Counted from the stretch's first letter, positions 43,148 through 51,137 are shown. The stretch: DNA of 64,000 nucleotides from Craterilacuibacter sinensis (GCF_009831765.1 NZ_WSSB01000014.1:1-64000); one strand, 5' to 3'. Translations and numbers: made by a program. The notes: generated by a model not told the origin, from the letters alone.

Positions 43148-43816
43148 TTAACCGCCGGGGGCGGTATTGTTCTTGATGGCCTTCTCGATGCGCTCGATGT
43201 CCTTTACCACGCCGACCTTTTCGTGCAGGGCCTTGGCGCGTCTTAGGTTGGCGAGTGCAGCAGCTGGATCGGATGCCTCTTGCAGCAGGCCAAGCTCCTT
43301 ATGCAGCTTGGCGCGCACCTGATCGTGCATGTCTTCAGCTTCGGTAAGTGCTTGGCAGCGATGCAGGATGGCCGTTTCGAAATGCTGCTTGCCATCTCGG
43401 GCGCGCTTGGCCGCATCAGCCACCTCCTCTGCCAGCGTGGTGGCAGTAGTGCGCTGATAGCGGTCAGGCATGACGAGCTGGTACGGCAGCGCGTACTCGG
43501 CGATGTCGAGCGCGCCGCTGTAGTCGCCAGCATCAATGCGCCACAACATCACCGTCATCAGCACATCATCCTGGGCTCCTTTACCGACGGAGATAGCACC
43601 TTCCACCCATGGGGCGTAGTCAGGAAGCAGCTTGCGCTTGAGTTCGGCCTTGGCCTCCATGGACTGGACGTCTTTGAGACGTCGGCGGTCTTCGGCAAGC
43701 TTGAGCAGCATCAGTTCGTATTGGGTGCAGTTTTCCAGCGGCTGGCCAGAAACTGCCGAGGCGGAGGCCTCGGCAGCGGTGGCCCGCAGGAAATGGGCGC
43801 GGGCGGGGCTAGTCAT
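43148..43816 (-). CDS. M: Terminase small (endonuclease) subunit M
   Basis: 222 residues from the ATG at 43816 (P2 M 247). MTSPARAHFLRATAA, then GDYSGALDIAEYALPYQLVM match gpM, which cuts at cos with gpP. The TGATGA junction overlaps the stop of N by one base. Confidence 0.92.
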   Translation of the reverse strand: MTSPARAHFLRATAAEASASAVSGQPLENCTQYELMLLKLAEDRRRLKDVQSMEAKAELKRKLLPDYAPWVEGAISVGKGAQDDVLMTVMLWRIDAGDYSGALDIAEYALPYQLVMPDRYQRTTATTLAEEVADAAKRARDGKQHFETAILHRCQALTEAEDMHDQVRAKLHKELGLLQEASDPAAALANLRRAKALHEKVGVVKDIERIEKAIKNNTAPGG

Positions 43817-44841
43817 CAGACCACCAGCTCGATGTTTTCGATCAGGCAACCGGCTTCATAGCACTCGACCACGTAGGCGTCGTTGCTCGACTCGTAGTTG
43901 GCGATCTGGTTGTAGTCCGGCTCTTCGCGCACGTGGCGGCGGCGGGCGCCTTCCTGGAAGTAGATCGACAGATTGGACAGGGGGGTAATCAGCATCTTGC
44001 CGGCCGGGAAAAACGGCACGCGCACGGCGGGCAGGTTGCCGATACGCTTCTGGCTGATGACCAAGTCCGCCGCCAGCTGTTCGGTCGGCGCATTGTCCTT
44101 ATTGAGGATCGGGAAGTATTTGTCGGCAAGCAGGTCGCGGCCAACGATCACCACCAGATCCGGGTGCTCGGCGAATACTTCGTGGATCAGGTTATTGGTG
44201 GCATCGAATACCATGGCGTCCAGGTTCTTGTAGCCATCAGCCGGAGCGACATTCGGGCCGATCTGAACCTTGTTGGTACCCGCCTTGACCTCTTTCATCA
44301 CGCGCGACGGCGCATTCTCGCGGTATTGCTGCAGCCAGCCCTTGTTGACGTCCTGCAGCAGCGGGTTGGTATCGCGGTCGGTATCTTCAGCGACGGATAC
44401 GCCGTTGAAGCCGATCATGATGCGGTCGAGCGCCTGCTGCTTGATGATGGCGTCGCGCAGGCGGGTCTGGAAGTCCTGGAACTTGGCCCACATGTCGATC
44501 TGCGCATACGGGATACCCGTGTCGAAGTCGGTCTTTTCGCAGCGGTACTTGCCGGACACGAAGTCCGCCATCGAGCGCGGCTGGCGCTTCTTGTTGGTGG
44601 TGGTCTTGGTGCGGCCAGCGATAGTGCCGATCACGCCCAGTCCGAGCTTTTCGCCTTCCTGATCGGTGACCGGTACGACGTTGATGGTGCCAAGGAAGGC
44701 GCTGGACAGCTGGATCTTGTTCTCCAGCGTCTGCTGGACTGTCGGGGAAACCGTGAAGGATTTTTCAGCCGTGGCCACACCGTTCAGTTTGGCGACCTGG
44801 GCGGCAAAGGCTTCGTACAGTGGGCGGGTTTCGTTACGCAT
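43816..44841 (-). CDS. N: Major capsid protein N
   Basis: 341 residues (P2 N 357). MRNETRPLYEAFAAQVAKLN, then GIPYAQIDMWAKFQDFQTRL, and the C-terminal YVVECYEAGCLIENIELV are gpN signatures. HK97-fold shell protein. The N-terminal 30 residues are probably removed by the O protease, as in P2. It follows O by 29 bases. Confidence 0.95.
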   Translation of the reverse strand: MRNETRPLYEAFAAQVAKLNGVATAEKSFTVSPTVQQTLENKIQLSSAFLGTINVVPVTDQEGEKLGLGVIGTIAGRTKTTTNKKRQPRSMADFVSGKYRCEKTDFDTGIPYAQIDMWAKFQDFQTRLRDAIIKQQALDRIMIGFNGVSVAEDTDRDTNPLLQDVNKGWLQQYRENAPSRVMKEVKAGTNKVQIGPNVAPADGYKNLDAMVFDATNNLIHEVFAEHPDLVVIVGRDLLADKYFPILNKDNAPTEQLAADLVISQKRIGNLPAVRVPFFPAGKMLITPLSNLSIYFQEGARRRHVREEPDYNQIANYESSNDAYVVECYEAGCLIENIELVV

Positions 44842-44870
44842 GGATTGTCGTCTTTCTGGAGTATGGTGGA

Positions 44871-45689
44871 TTAGCAGTCGGTGATGGCAGCTGTGGCATT
44901 GCCGCCAGGCGTGCGGTCACGGCGCTGGCCAGCCGGCTCTTGGCTGAGTTTCTGCACCAGGGCGGCGTGGTCGGCAGACAGTTTTTCCAGCTCAGCTTTC
45001 AGTGCGTCGGACTTGGCGCTGCCGGCTTCCAGCTGGACGTACTTCTCCAGCAGCGCCCGCTGACTTTCTGCGATGACGGTGATAGCGTCCTGCAGCTCCG
45101 TGAAATTGGTGTCGCTGGATTTCTTGAAGGCGCTGACCATGCCCTTGATTTTGGCGGCGAAGCCATCAATCAGACCGGTGCTTTCCTCCTCCAGCTCAAG
45201 GGTGAATTCGACGGCTTCGGTGAAAAGATTGTCTGGATCAGCTTTATGCTTGGCCAGCGGGCTTTTTGCCGCCTTGGCGCAGAAAGCCAGCATCTCGGTG
45301 CCGAGGCTGGCAGGGTCGTCGGTAACGGCCAGACCGACAAGATAGGCTTCGCCGGTGTCGGCAAACTTCGGGTTGACCTCGATCGAGGTGTAGATCTTCT
45401 GCCGGTCTTTGGTGGTGATGGTGACCAGCTCATCGGTGGGATCGATCACCGCGAACAACTCCAGCTTACCTTCGCTGTTCTCGGCAGCGCTCAAGGACAG
45501 TACGTCGCCATAGCGTTTGAACGTTCCATCATGGCTATAGCCCTTGATGTGCTCCATATTCACGCGCGCGCCGAACTTCTTGGGGTCGTAGTTCTTTGCC
45601 ATCTGCTCGATCCACGAGCGTTCGATGATGCGGCCATCGGTGGTAGCGCCTTCAGTGGCGACGCGGAATTTCTTGGACTTGCCTGCCAT
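44871..45689 (-). CDS. O: Capsid scaffold and maturation protease O
   Basis: 272 residues (P2 O 284). The N-terminal serine protease domain (SKKFRVATEGATTDGRIIER, then ARVNMEHIKGYS with the His, and LFAVIDPTDELV) is followed by a C-terminal coiled-coil scaffold (about 190-260). AAGGA lies seven bases before the ATG. It is the first gene of the O-N-M-L-X-lysis-R-S operon. Confidence 0.94.
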   Translation of the reverse strand: MAGKSKKFRVATEGATTDGRIIERSWIEQMAKNYDPKKFGARVNMEHIKGYSHDGTFKRYGDVLSLSAAENSEGKLELFAVIDPTDELVTITTKDRQKIYTSIEVNPKFADTGEAYLVGLAVTDDPASLGTEMLAFCAKAAKSPLAKHKADPDNLFTEAVEFTLELEEESTGLIDGFAAKIKGMVSAFKKSSDTNFTELQDAITVIAESQRALLEKYVQLEAGSAKSDALKAELEKLSADHAALVQKLSQEPAGQRRDRTPGGNATAAITDC

Positions 45690-45740
45690 GTGCGGATCCT
45701 TTTGCGGTTTTGCCGTGGGCTGATCGGGTCAGATGCGCCC

Positions 45741-45798
45741 ATGCTGAAACGCTGACGCGCCCCATTCAACAGGTGCCGGCTGTGCTGGCTTTTGGCAC
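45741..45798 (-). promoter_or_regulatory. Candidate late promoter PO sharing the PP palindrome
   Basis: Reading leftward from the shared palindrome (45782-45798), CAGCAT lies at 45746-45741, again 44-49 bases from its centre. It would give gene O a leader of about 45 bases. The -10 match is weaker than at the other promoters, so this is inference. Confidence 0.5.
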
Positions 45799-45839
45799 GA
45801 CAAGCACATGTCCGCTGGCTTTTGCGCGCGCGTCAGACT
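45782..45839 (+). promoter_or_regulatory. Late promoter PP (activator palindrome and -10)
   Basis: Palindrome GTGC-N9-GCAC at 45782-45798, centre 45790, with CAGACT as -10 at 45834-45839, 44-49 bases from the centre. The -10 sits after a GCGCGC stretch, as at PV. Seven bases separate it from the gene P ATG. The core word GCTGGCTTTTG is repeated 30 bases downstream (45814-45824). Confidence 0.75.
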
Positions 45840-45846
45840 GGCGGGT

Positions 45847-47613
45847 ATGAGTGATATCACCACACCACAAACACCGGACCTTGATCCGCGTCGCGCAGCA
45901 AGATCCTTGTACTGGCAGGGATGGCGTATCGCGCGCATTGCCGAGCACCTTGGAGAGAAGCCGGCGACGATTCACAGCTGGAAGAGGCGCGACTCCTGGG
46001 ATGATTCGGATCCGACAGAACGTATCGCCTCCACCATCGAATCCCGTCTGCAACAGCTGATCCTGAAGGAACACAAGGAAGGGATCGACTTCAAGGAGAT
46101 TGACCTGCTCGGGCGGCAGGTCGAGCGCATGGCGCGAGTGGGCAAGTACCAGGAGACAGGCAAGGAGATCGATCTCAATCCGAAGATCGCCAACCGCAAT
46201 TCGGTACCTAAGCGCCAGCCGGAAAAGAACGCCATCAGCGAAGAGCAGCAAAAGTTGCTCGAGGAGGCCTTCCTCGACCGGATGTTCGACTACCAGAAAC
46301 ACTGGTACCGGGCAGGCCTGGTCGAGCGGATCCGCAACATCCTCAAGAGTCGCCAGATCGGCGCGACCTACTACTTCGCCCACGAGGCCTTCATCGATGC
46401 GCTAAAGACCGGGCGCAACCAGATCTTCCTCAGTGCTAGTAAGGCGCAGGCCTTCCAATTCCGCAGCTACATCGTGGACTTCGCCAAGGAGGTGGCTGAC
46501 GTCGAGCTGAAGGGAGAGGTCATCAAGCTGCCTAACGCGGCAGAGCTGATGTTCCTCGGAACCAACAGCCGAACAGCCCAGGGTCGCCACGGCAACTTGT
46601 ACCTGGACGAATACTTCTGGATCCCGCGTTACCGTGAGCTGAAGAAGCTGGCCAGCGGCATGGCGTCGCAAAAGCAGTACCGGATGACCTACTTCTCGAC
46701 GCCGTCTGCGATGAGCCACGAGGCGTATCCAGTGTGGACGGGAGAAGCGTTCAACAAGGGGCGCCAAAAGATCGAGCACGTCAAGCTTGATCTGAGTCAT
46801 GCCGCACTCTGCAAAGGCTTAACCTGTCCTGATGGTCAGTGGCGCCAGATCGTGACCATCCTGGACGCACTGGCTGGTGGCTGCGACCTATTCGACTTAG
46901 ACCGACTGAGGCTTGAGAACACGCCGGAGGAGTTCGCGCAGTTGTTCATGTGCCAGTTCATTGACGATGGCGAGTCGGTGTTCGGCTTTAGCCTGATGCA
47001 GCGCGGCATGGTGGACAGTTGGGAGGTATGGGATGACTGGAAGCCATTTTCACTACGACCGTTCGGCAACAAGCCGGTATGGGTTGGGTATGACCCATCG
47101 AATGGTGGTGACAAAGCAGCGCTGGTGGTGCTGGCACCGCCGATGGTGCCGGGTGGCAAGTTCCGTATTCTTGAGCGGATCCAGTTTCATGGCTCGGACT
47201 ATGAGGGGCAGGCCAAGATGATCAAGGCCACCTGCGATCGCTTCAACGTTGCGTACATCGGTATGGATGTGACCGGCATCGGTTCTGCGGTGTACCAGCT
47301 GGTCAAGCAGTTCCGGCCAGATACGGTGACATTCACGTACAACGTTGAGCTGAAAACCAAGATGGTGCTGAAGGCGCTAAACGTATTGCACAACGGCCGG
47401 CTTGAGTACGATGCCGGGCACACGGATATCGCTGCCAGCTTTATGGCAATCAAGAAAACCCTGACGGCATCTGGCCGACAGGCCACGTATCAGGCTGGGC
47501 GATCTGAAGATACCAGCCACGCCGATATTGCATGGGCAGCCATGCACGCACTTTTCAACGAACCGCTGGAGGGGGCGACAGCGGCCAACTCCAGCTTTAT
47601 GGAGATTTCCTGA
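45847..47613 (+). CDS. P: Terminase large (ATPase) subunit P
   Basis: 588 residues from the ATG at 45847 (P2 P 590). An N-terminal helix-turn-helix (LYWQGWRIARIAEHLGEKPA, then TIHSWKRRDSW) precedes the ATPase (QIGATYYFAHEAFIDALKTG; Walker B-like LYLDEYFWI) and a nuclease-fold C-terminus (VGYDPSNGGDKAALVVLAPP). It pumps DNA into the procapsid. There is no ribosome site and only seven bases follow the promoter -10, so the mRNA may be leaderless. Confidence 0.95.
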   Translation: MSDITTPQTPDLDPRRAARSLYWQGWRIARIAEHLGEKPATIHSWKRRDSWDDSDPTERIASTIESRLQQLILKEHKEGIDFKEIDLLGRQVERMARVGKYQETGKEIDLNPKIANRNSVPKRQPEKNAISEEQQKLLEEAFLDRMFDYQKHWYRAGLVERIRNILKSRQIGATYYFAHEAFIDALKTGRNQIFLSASKAQAFQFRSYIVDFAKEVADVELKGEVIKLPNAAELMFLGTNSRTAQGRHGNLYLDEYFWIPRYRELKKLASGMASQKQYRMTYFSTPSAMSHEAYPVWTGEAFNKGRQKIEHVKLDLSHAALCKGLTCPDGQWRQIVTILDALAGGCDLFDLDRLRLENTPEEFAQLFMCQFIDDGESVFGFSLMQRGMVDSWEVWDDWKPFSLRPFGNKPVWVGYDPSNGGDKAALVVLAPPMVPGGKFRILERIQFHGSDYEGQAKMIKATCDRFNVAYIGMDVTGIGSAVYQLVKQFRPDTVTFTYNVELKTKMVLKALNVLHNGRLEYDAGHTDIAASFMAIKKTLTASGRQATYQAGRSEDTSHADIAWAAMHALFNEPLEGATAANSSFMEIS

Positions 47614-48656
47614 TGGCCAAGAGACACCGCTCTCGGTTTACCCCTCACGTACCGCCGGCTCACCTTGCCACGCCCCGGCCTGCTGATAAGATCGAAGCCT
47701 TCACATTCGGAGACCCGACTCCGGTGCTTGATCGGCGCGAGATCATGGACTATGCCGAGTGCCTGAATGACGGCAAGTGGTACGAGCCGCCGATCAGCTG
47801 GGAAGGCCTGGCGCGCAGCTGGCGCGCTTCGGTGCATCACAACAGCGCGATCGCGGTGAAACGCAATGTGCTGGTCAGCACCTTCAAGCCGCACCCGCTC
47901 CTGTCGCGCTCTGCCTTCGCCCAGGTGGTGACCGACCATCTGGTGTTCGGCAACATGTTCCTGCAACAGGTTAAGAACCGTCTGGGCGGGTTGATGAGTC
48001 TGGATCCGGCACCGGCGAAGTTCACGCGGCGCGGGGTGGATCTGTCCAGCTACTGGTGGGTACCGTCCTACAACCAGGAGCGGCAGCTCGACAATGTGAT
48101 CCACCTGATGGAGCACGACATCAACCAGGAGGTCTACGGCCTGCCCGAGTATCTGGCTGCGCTCAACAGTGCCTGGCTGAATGAGTCGGCCACGCTATTT
48201 CGGCGCAAGTACTACCAGAACGGTAGCCACGCCGGCTTCATCCTGTACATGACAGATGCGGCCCAGCAGCAGAGTGACGTCGACGCATTGCGCAAAGCAC
48301 TGAAGGACAGCAAGGGGCCGGGCAACTTCCGCAACCTGTTCATGTACGCGCCAAACGGTAAAAAAGAAGGGATACAGATCATCCCGATCAGCGAGGTGGC
48401 CGCAAAAGATGAATTCTTCAACATCAAGAACGTCACCCGAGACGATGTACTGGCGGCGCACAGGGTACCGCCGCAGCTGATGGGGATCATCCCGAGCAAT
48501 ACCGGTGGCTTCGGCGATGCGAGCAAAGCGGCCGAGGTGTTCTACTACAACGAGATCATGCCGCTGCAGGCGCGGCTGCAAGAGATCAACGAGATTATCG
48601 GCGAGCAGGTGATCGACTTCGGCCCCTACCAGCTAGCGCTGCCGCCAGCCGCCTGA
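47613..48656 (+). CDS. Q: Portal protein Q
   Basis: 347 residues from the ATG at 47613, overlapping the P stop by one base (P2 Q 344). FTFGDPTPVLDRREIMDYAE, then YEPPISWEGLARSWRASVHH, then AAHRVPPQLMGIIPSNTGGF match PBSX/P2-type portals. The dodecameric channel for DNA entry. Confidence 0.95.
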   Translation: MAKRHRSRFTPHVPPAHLATPRPADKIEAFTFGDPTPVLDRREIMDYAECLNDGKWYEPPISWEGLARSWRASVHHNSAIAVKRNVLVSTFKPHPLLSRSAFAQVVTDHLVFGNMFLQQVKNRLGGLMSLDPAPAKFTRRGVDLSSYWWVPSYNQERQLDNVIHLMEHDINQEVYGLPEYLAALNSAWLNESATLFRRKYYQNGSHAGFILYMTDAAQQQSDVDALRKALKDSKGPGNFRNLFMYAPNGKKEGIQIIPISEVAAKDEFFNIKNVTRDDVLAAHRVPPQLMGIIPSNTGGFGDASKAAEVFYYNEIMPLQARLQEINEIIGEQVIDFGPYQLALPPAA

Positions 48657-48683
48657 TCCGACCCGTCAGCCACACAACCATCC

Positions 48684-48707
48684 AGGCCACCATCAGGTGG
48701 CCTTTCT
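48684..48707 (+). terminator. Terminator of the P-Q operon
   Basis: A perfect 8-base stem AGGCCACC/GGTGGCCT with an ATCA loop is followed by TTCT, 28 bases after the portal stop. Confidence 0.7.
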
Positions 48708-48765
48708 GCTGCCCAGGCGGCGAGGTTCGTGACCACCCCCTACCCTACCAGCACCCAGCGCGCGC

Positions 48766-48790
48766 GCTCATGACCCCGCCACGCCCCCGG
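48766..48790. other. Candidate cos packaging site
   Basis: The minus strand reads GGCGTGGCGGGG (48785-48774), followed by a GCGCGC run. P2 cohesive ends begin GGCGAGGCGGGG and are also followed by GCGCGC (recalled from P2). It lies about 120 bases beyond the portal gene end, the P2 location. Cut positions are not determined. Confidence 0.6.
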
Positions 48791-48954
48791 GCTTCATGTG
48801 TGGGAAAACGTGCAGCTGCATGAATCGGCTGTAAAGCCCGCCCGTGCTGGGCATCACAGGGGGTGGCAGCACGCTGGAAAACTTGCGGATTCATGCAGCT
48901 GGAGGGGGTGTTCATGCAAGGATTGGGAGTTCAAGTACTGGGTAGGGGGTTTGG

Positions 48955-49240
48955 AAAAAGGTAACCACCACGCCAAGCATGTATTTTTACAACGCAAGTG
49001 CTTGATATTGCTTGTTTATTTTTGTTACCGGCAAAGGTAATTTCAGGTAACACAAAAGGTAACACACTGATAAGTCATTGATTTGTATAGGTGTATGTTT
49101 AGTAAAAAGTTACTTCTTATTTGGTAACCTGATTACTTCTAAGTTACCTCGATGTTACTTTTTGCCAAACCGCTGTAAGCCTTATATGGCGCGGCTTATA
49201 GCCGTGTTCTGCATCACTGGTTACCGATGTTACCTTTTTT
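48955..49240. repeat. Array of GGTAAC repeats (iteron or centromere candidate)
   Basis: Eight GGTAAC/GTTACC hexamers in both orientations: 48960, 49024, 49046, 49058, 49123, 49143, 49220, 49229. Three variants with one changed base start at 49036, 49109 and 49154. Several continue into A or T runs (AAAAGGTAAC). The array is AT-rich and holds no convincing gene. Together with cos it fills the 703 bases between Q and the ParA operon. It may be a replication origin or the parS-like site of the ParA system. Confidence 0.75.
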
Positions 49241-49316
49241 CTGACCACGGCCATGACTTTGAAAAATGCCTGCCTACACACGTAGGGGCGCGCATGCGTG
49301 AGGTCTCTTACGTGCA

Positions 49317-49343
49317 TGAAAAAAGCCCCGATCGCTCGGGGCT
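49317..49343 (-). terminator. Terminator of the ParA operon
   Basis: An 8-base stem AGCCCCGA/TCGGGGCT with loop TCGC is preceded on the plus strand by six A, giving a T-run on the minus strand. It is 17 bases after the last gene stop. Confidence 0.8.
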
Positions 49344-49359
49344 TGTAGCTGTGGTCATA

Positions 49360-49569
49360 TCATTCACTTACAGGGGCGAAGCCATTCAACTCCGGCGACC
49401 AGTTGCACTTTTCGCATCGGTGTTTTCCATTGGGGCACTTACACAGGCGCATTCGCCCGCAGCGCGGGCATCCAGTATCACCGTTTTCATAGTCACCAAG
49501 TGCCCACTCCTTCCATAGCGCGGCCTGTGCATCCATCAATTCAACAAAGGCTTTCTGATATAGCTGCAT
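49360..49569 (-). CDS. Small zinc-ribbon-like protein, third gene of the ParA operon
   Basis: 69 residues. CPRCGRMRLCKCPNGKHRCE, then KC give at least four to six cysteines in pairs, a likely zinc ribbon. The start follows the previous stop directly. Function unknown. Confidence 0.6.
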   Translation of the reverse strand: MQLYQKAFVELMDAQAALWKEWALGDYENGDTGCPRCGRMRLCKCPNGKHRCEKCNWSPELNGFAPVSE

Positions 49570-49911
49570 CTACTGCCCTCCCTTGATCTCCTTGGCCATC
49601 GCCTTCAATTGCGGCAGCAAGATCGACTCGATCAGCTTCTGCTTGCTCTTGGCCGTGCTGTGCTTGAACACGAAATCGAGCTCTTGGAATACCGCCGGCG
49701 TGCAACGGAACAGCACCGCCTCTGACATCTTGCCGCCACCCTGGTCGTACTCCGGAACCGAGATAACCTTGTATTGAGGCTCATCGATGCCAGTACCTGC
49801 GGCTGGCGCCGCCTCGTGTGCATCAGCGCCGGCAATAAAGCTAGCCACGGCTGCGGGATCTGACGGCTGTACAGCACCAGGTAGTGCCCGTTTGAATCGG
49901 TTACTGCTCAT
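49570..49911 (-). CDS. Putative ParA partner / centromere-binding protein
   Basis: 113 residues. The first 70 residues are low-complexity. The last 45 (AVLFRCTPAVFQELDFVFKH, then KSKQKLIESILLPQLKAMAK) could form a strand-helix-helix unit like small ParB-type RHH proteins. ATGA overlaps the parA stop, the usual parAB coupling. Identification as ParB is by position and fold guess only. Confidence 0.55.
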   Translation of the reverse strand: MSSNRFKRALPGAVQPSDPAAVASFIAGADAHEAAPAAGTGIDEPQYKVISVPEYDQGGGKMSEAVLFRCTPAVFQELDFVFKHSTAKSKQKLIESILLPQLKAMAKEIKGGQ

Positions 49912-50546
49912 TCCACCTCCCCAAAAATTTCATACGACAGCAGCTGTACCTCAGCCCGGGCTTTGCTGTTGTCCATTTCCACGACGCCACGTCCCTCCAG
50001 TAGCGCGTCACGATATACCTTTCGATCACGAATGATACTGCTGGCCAGCTCGATCTCAGGGTAGTCGGTCAGCAGCTCGCGGGCCTCGGCCACCTCGGTG
50101 ATGCTCGGGTTGGTCGGCGCCCTGGTGATCACTGCCTTGACCTGCAGGCTCATGTTGATCGACTTAGCCATGCCGATCACCTCGCTCATGTGCTCAAGGG
50201 TTTCCAGATCCGCGATGCTCGCCTGGATCGGCATCAGCATCACGTCGGCCGCCATCATCGCCGAGCGCAGTTCCTTGCTGTCGCGGCCGCCAGCATCGAT
50301 GATCACCAGCTCGTAGCGCTTGGCCAGATCCTTGGCCGTGGCGAACACCTCTCCCGTCTTCTGCGCGCAGTGGATCACCTGCAGGCCTGCGTCGTTACGA
50401 CGGCCGATCCACTTGCTCGCGGTGCCCTGTGGATCCGCGTCCAGCAGCATCACGTCGACGCCGCGCTTGGCCATCACCACCGCTAGGTTGCTGCCCAGGG
50501 TGCTCTTACCTGCACCGCCCTTTTCACCGCCGACCAATAAGATCAT
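49908..50546 (-). CDS. parA: ParA/Soj-family partition ATPase
   Basis: 212 residues, the short ParF/IncC-like type without an N-terminal helix-turn-helix. Deviant Walker A GGEKGGAGKSTLGSNLAVV (about 6-24), LLDADPQGTASKW (A' motif, about 34-46), and VIIDAGGRDS (Walker B, about 82-91) are complete. Such ATPases segregate low-copy plasmids and phage-plasmids with a centromere-binding partner. GGAG lies eight bases before the ATG. It is controlled by the repeat operator at 50558-50591. Confidence 0.92.
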   Translation of the reverse strand: MILLVGGEKGGAGKSTLGSNLAVVMAKRGVDVMLLDADPQGTASKWIGRRNDAGLQVIHCAQKTGEVFATAKDLAKRYELVIIDAGGRDSKELRSAMMAADVMLMPIQASIADLETLEHMSEVIGMAKSINMSLQVKAVITRAPTNPSITEVAEARELLTDYPEIELASSIIRDRKVYRDALLEGRGVVEMDNSKARAEVQLLSYEIFGEVE

Positions 50547-50557
50547 AGCCTATACTC

Positions 50558-50591
50558 CGATATGATATGAAATCATACGATATGATATCAC
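50558..50591. promoter_or_regulatory. Operator candidate upstream of parA
   Basis: CGATATGATAT occurs at 50558-50568 and 50578-50588, exactly 20 bases apart (two helical turns). An inverted pair TATGAT/ATCATA (50561-50577) lies between. This fits autorepression of the par operon by its RHH partner or ParA. Confidence 0.65.
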
Positions 50592-50607
50592 TTGTAATAT
50601 ATGAATA

Positions 50608-50628
50608 AGCGCCACAATTGGTGGCGCT
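50608..50628 (-). terminator. Hairpin after the DUF1484-like gene
   Basis: An 8-base stem AGCGCCAC/GTGGCGCT lies seven bases beyond the stop of the upstream gene on the minus strand, followed by TATTC. Probable weak terminator separating it from parA. Confidence 0.45.
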
Positions 50629-50634
50629 ATATGT

Positions 50635-50952
50635 TTAGACCAACCCGCCCAGCCGTTCTGTCTGCCGGTGCAGGTTTCCGTGCAATGGCTGCAACAGGTA
50701 CATCAAGCTGGCGGCGTGCAGCGGCTTGTCCTCTGCGCTTTGCAGCAGGCCCAGCAGCAGTTCGATCGCTTCATCGATGCCGGCCACGTCCGATACCACC
50801 GCACGCAGGGTGTTGAGGTTGGTGGTGACGGCCTGCAGTTCATCGAGCATCTCGTCAAATCCGGCGGCTTTGAGCACATCACTGTCCATGCCACGCAGGC
50901 GCTCCATCCGGGTTTGCAGATTCATCAGGTGAAACAGTGTGGGTGCGCTCAT
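50635..50952 (-). CDS. Helical phage protein, possibly DUF1484
   Basis: 105 residues from the ATG at 50952. All-helical with heptad-like leucines (LDELQAVTTNLNTLRAVV, then ELLLGLLQSAEDKPLHAASL). It resembles DUF1484 proteins that I recall near ParA genes in beta-proteobacterial elements; this is tentative. Overlap-free but close to the next gene (two bases). Confidence 0.5.
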   Translation of the reverse strand: MSAPTLFHLMNLQTRMERLRGMDSDVLKAAGFDEMLDELQAVTTNLNTLRAVVSDVAGIDEAIELLLGLLQSAEDKPLHAASLMYLLQPLHGNLHRQTERLGGLV

Positions 50953-50954
50953 GA

Positions 50955-51137
50955 TCACAGCCCCCCGATGCGGTAAACGGCGAAGCCATCAAGGTGGTTG
51001 ACCACGGCAATGCGTTTGCCAAGGTGGCCAAGCTCGCGGCGGGCGTAGCCGGTAGCTTGCTCGCGGGTGGCGAAAAAACCGATGGATTGGGGCTTGCTAC
51101 GGAACAGGCGCGTAAGTGCGCAGAGAATTTGGGCCAT
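50955..51137 (-). CDS. Small phage protein, unknown
   Basis: 60 residues from the ATG at 51137. QSIGFFATREQATGYARREL, then VVNHLDGFAVYRIGG suggests a small alpha/beta fold. It is the first gene transcribed away from the attR side. Confidence 0.5.
   Translation of the reverse strand: MAQILCALTRLFRSKPQSIGFFATREQATGYARRELGHLGKRIAVVNHLDGFAVYRIGGL

Noticed and set aside
48955-49240. CRISPR array
   Set aside because: The repeat unit is only six to ten bases, in both orientations and with irregular spacing; no cas genes are present.
48798-49518. Two plus-strand open frames in the repeat array region
   Set aside because: No ribosome sites and unnatural composition; the second one runs antisense through the zinc-ribbon gene. 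Repeats explain the sequence better.
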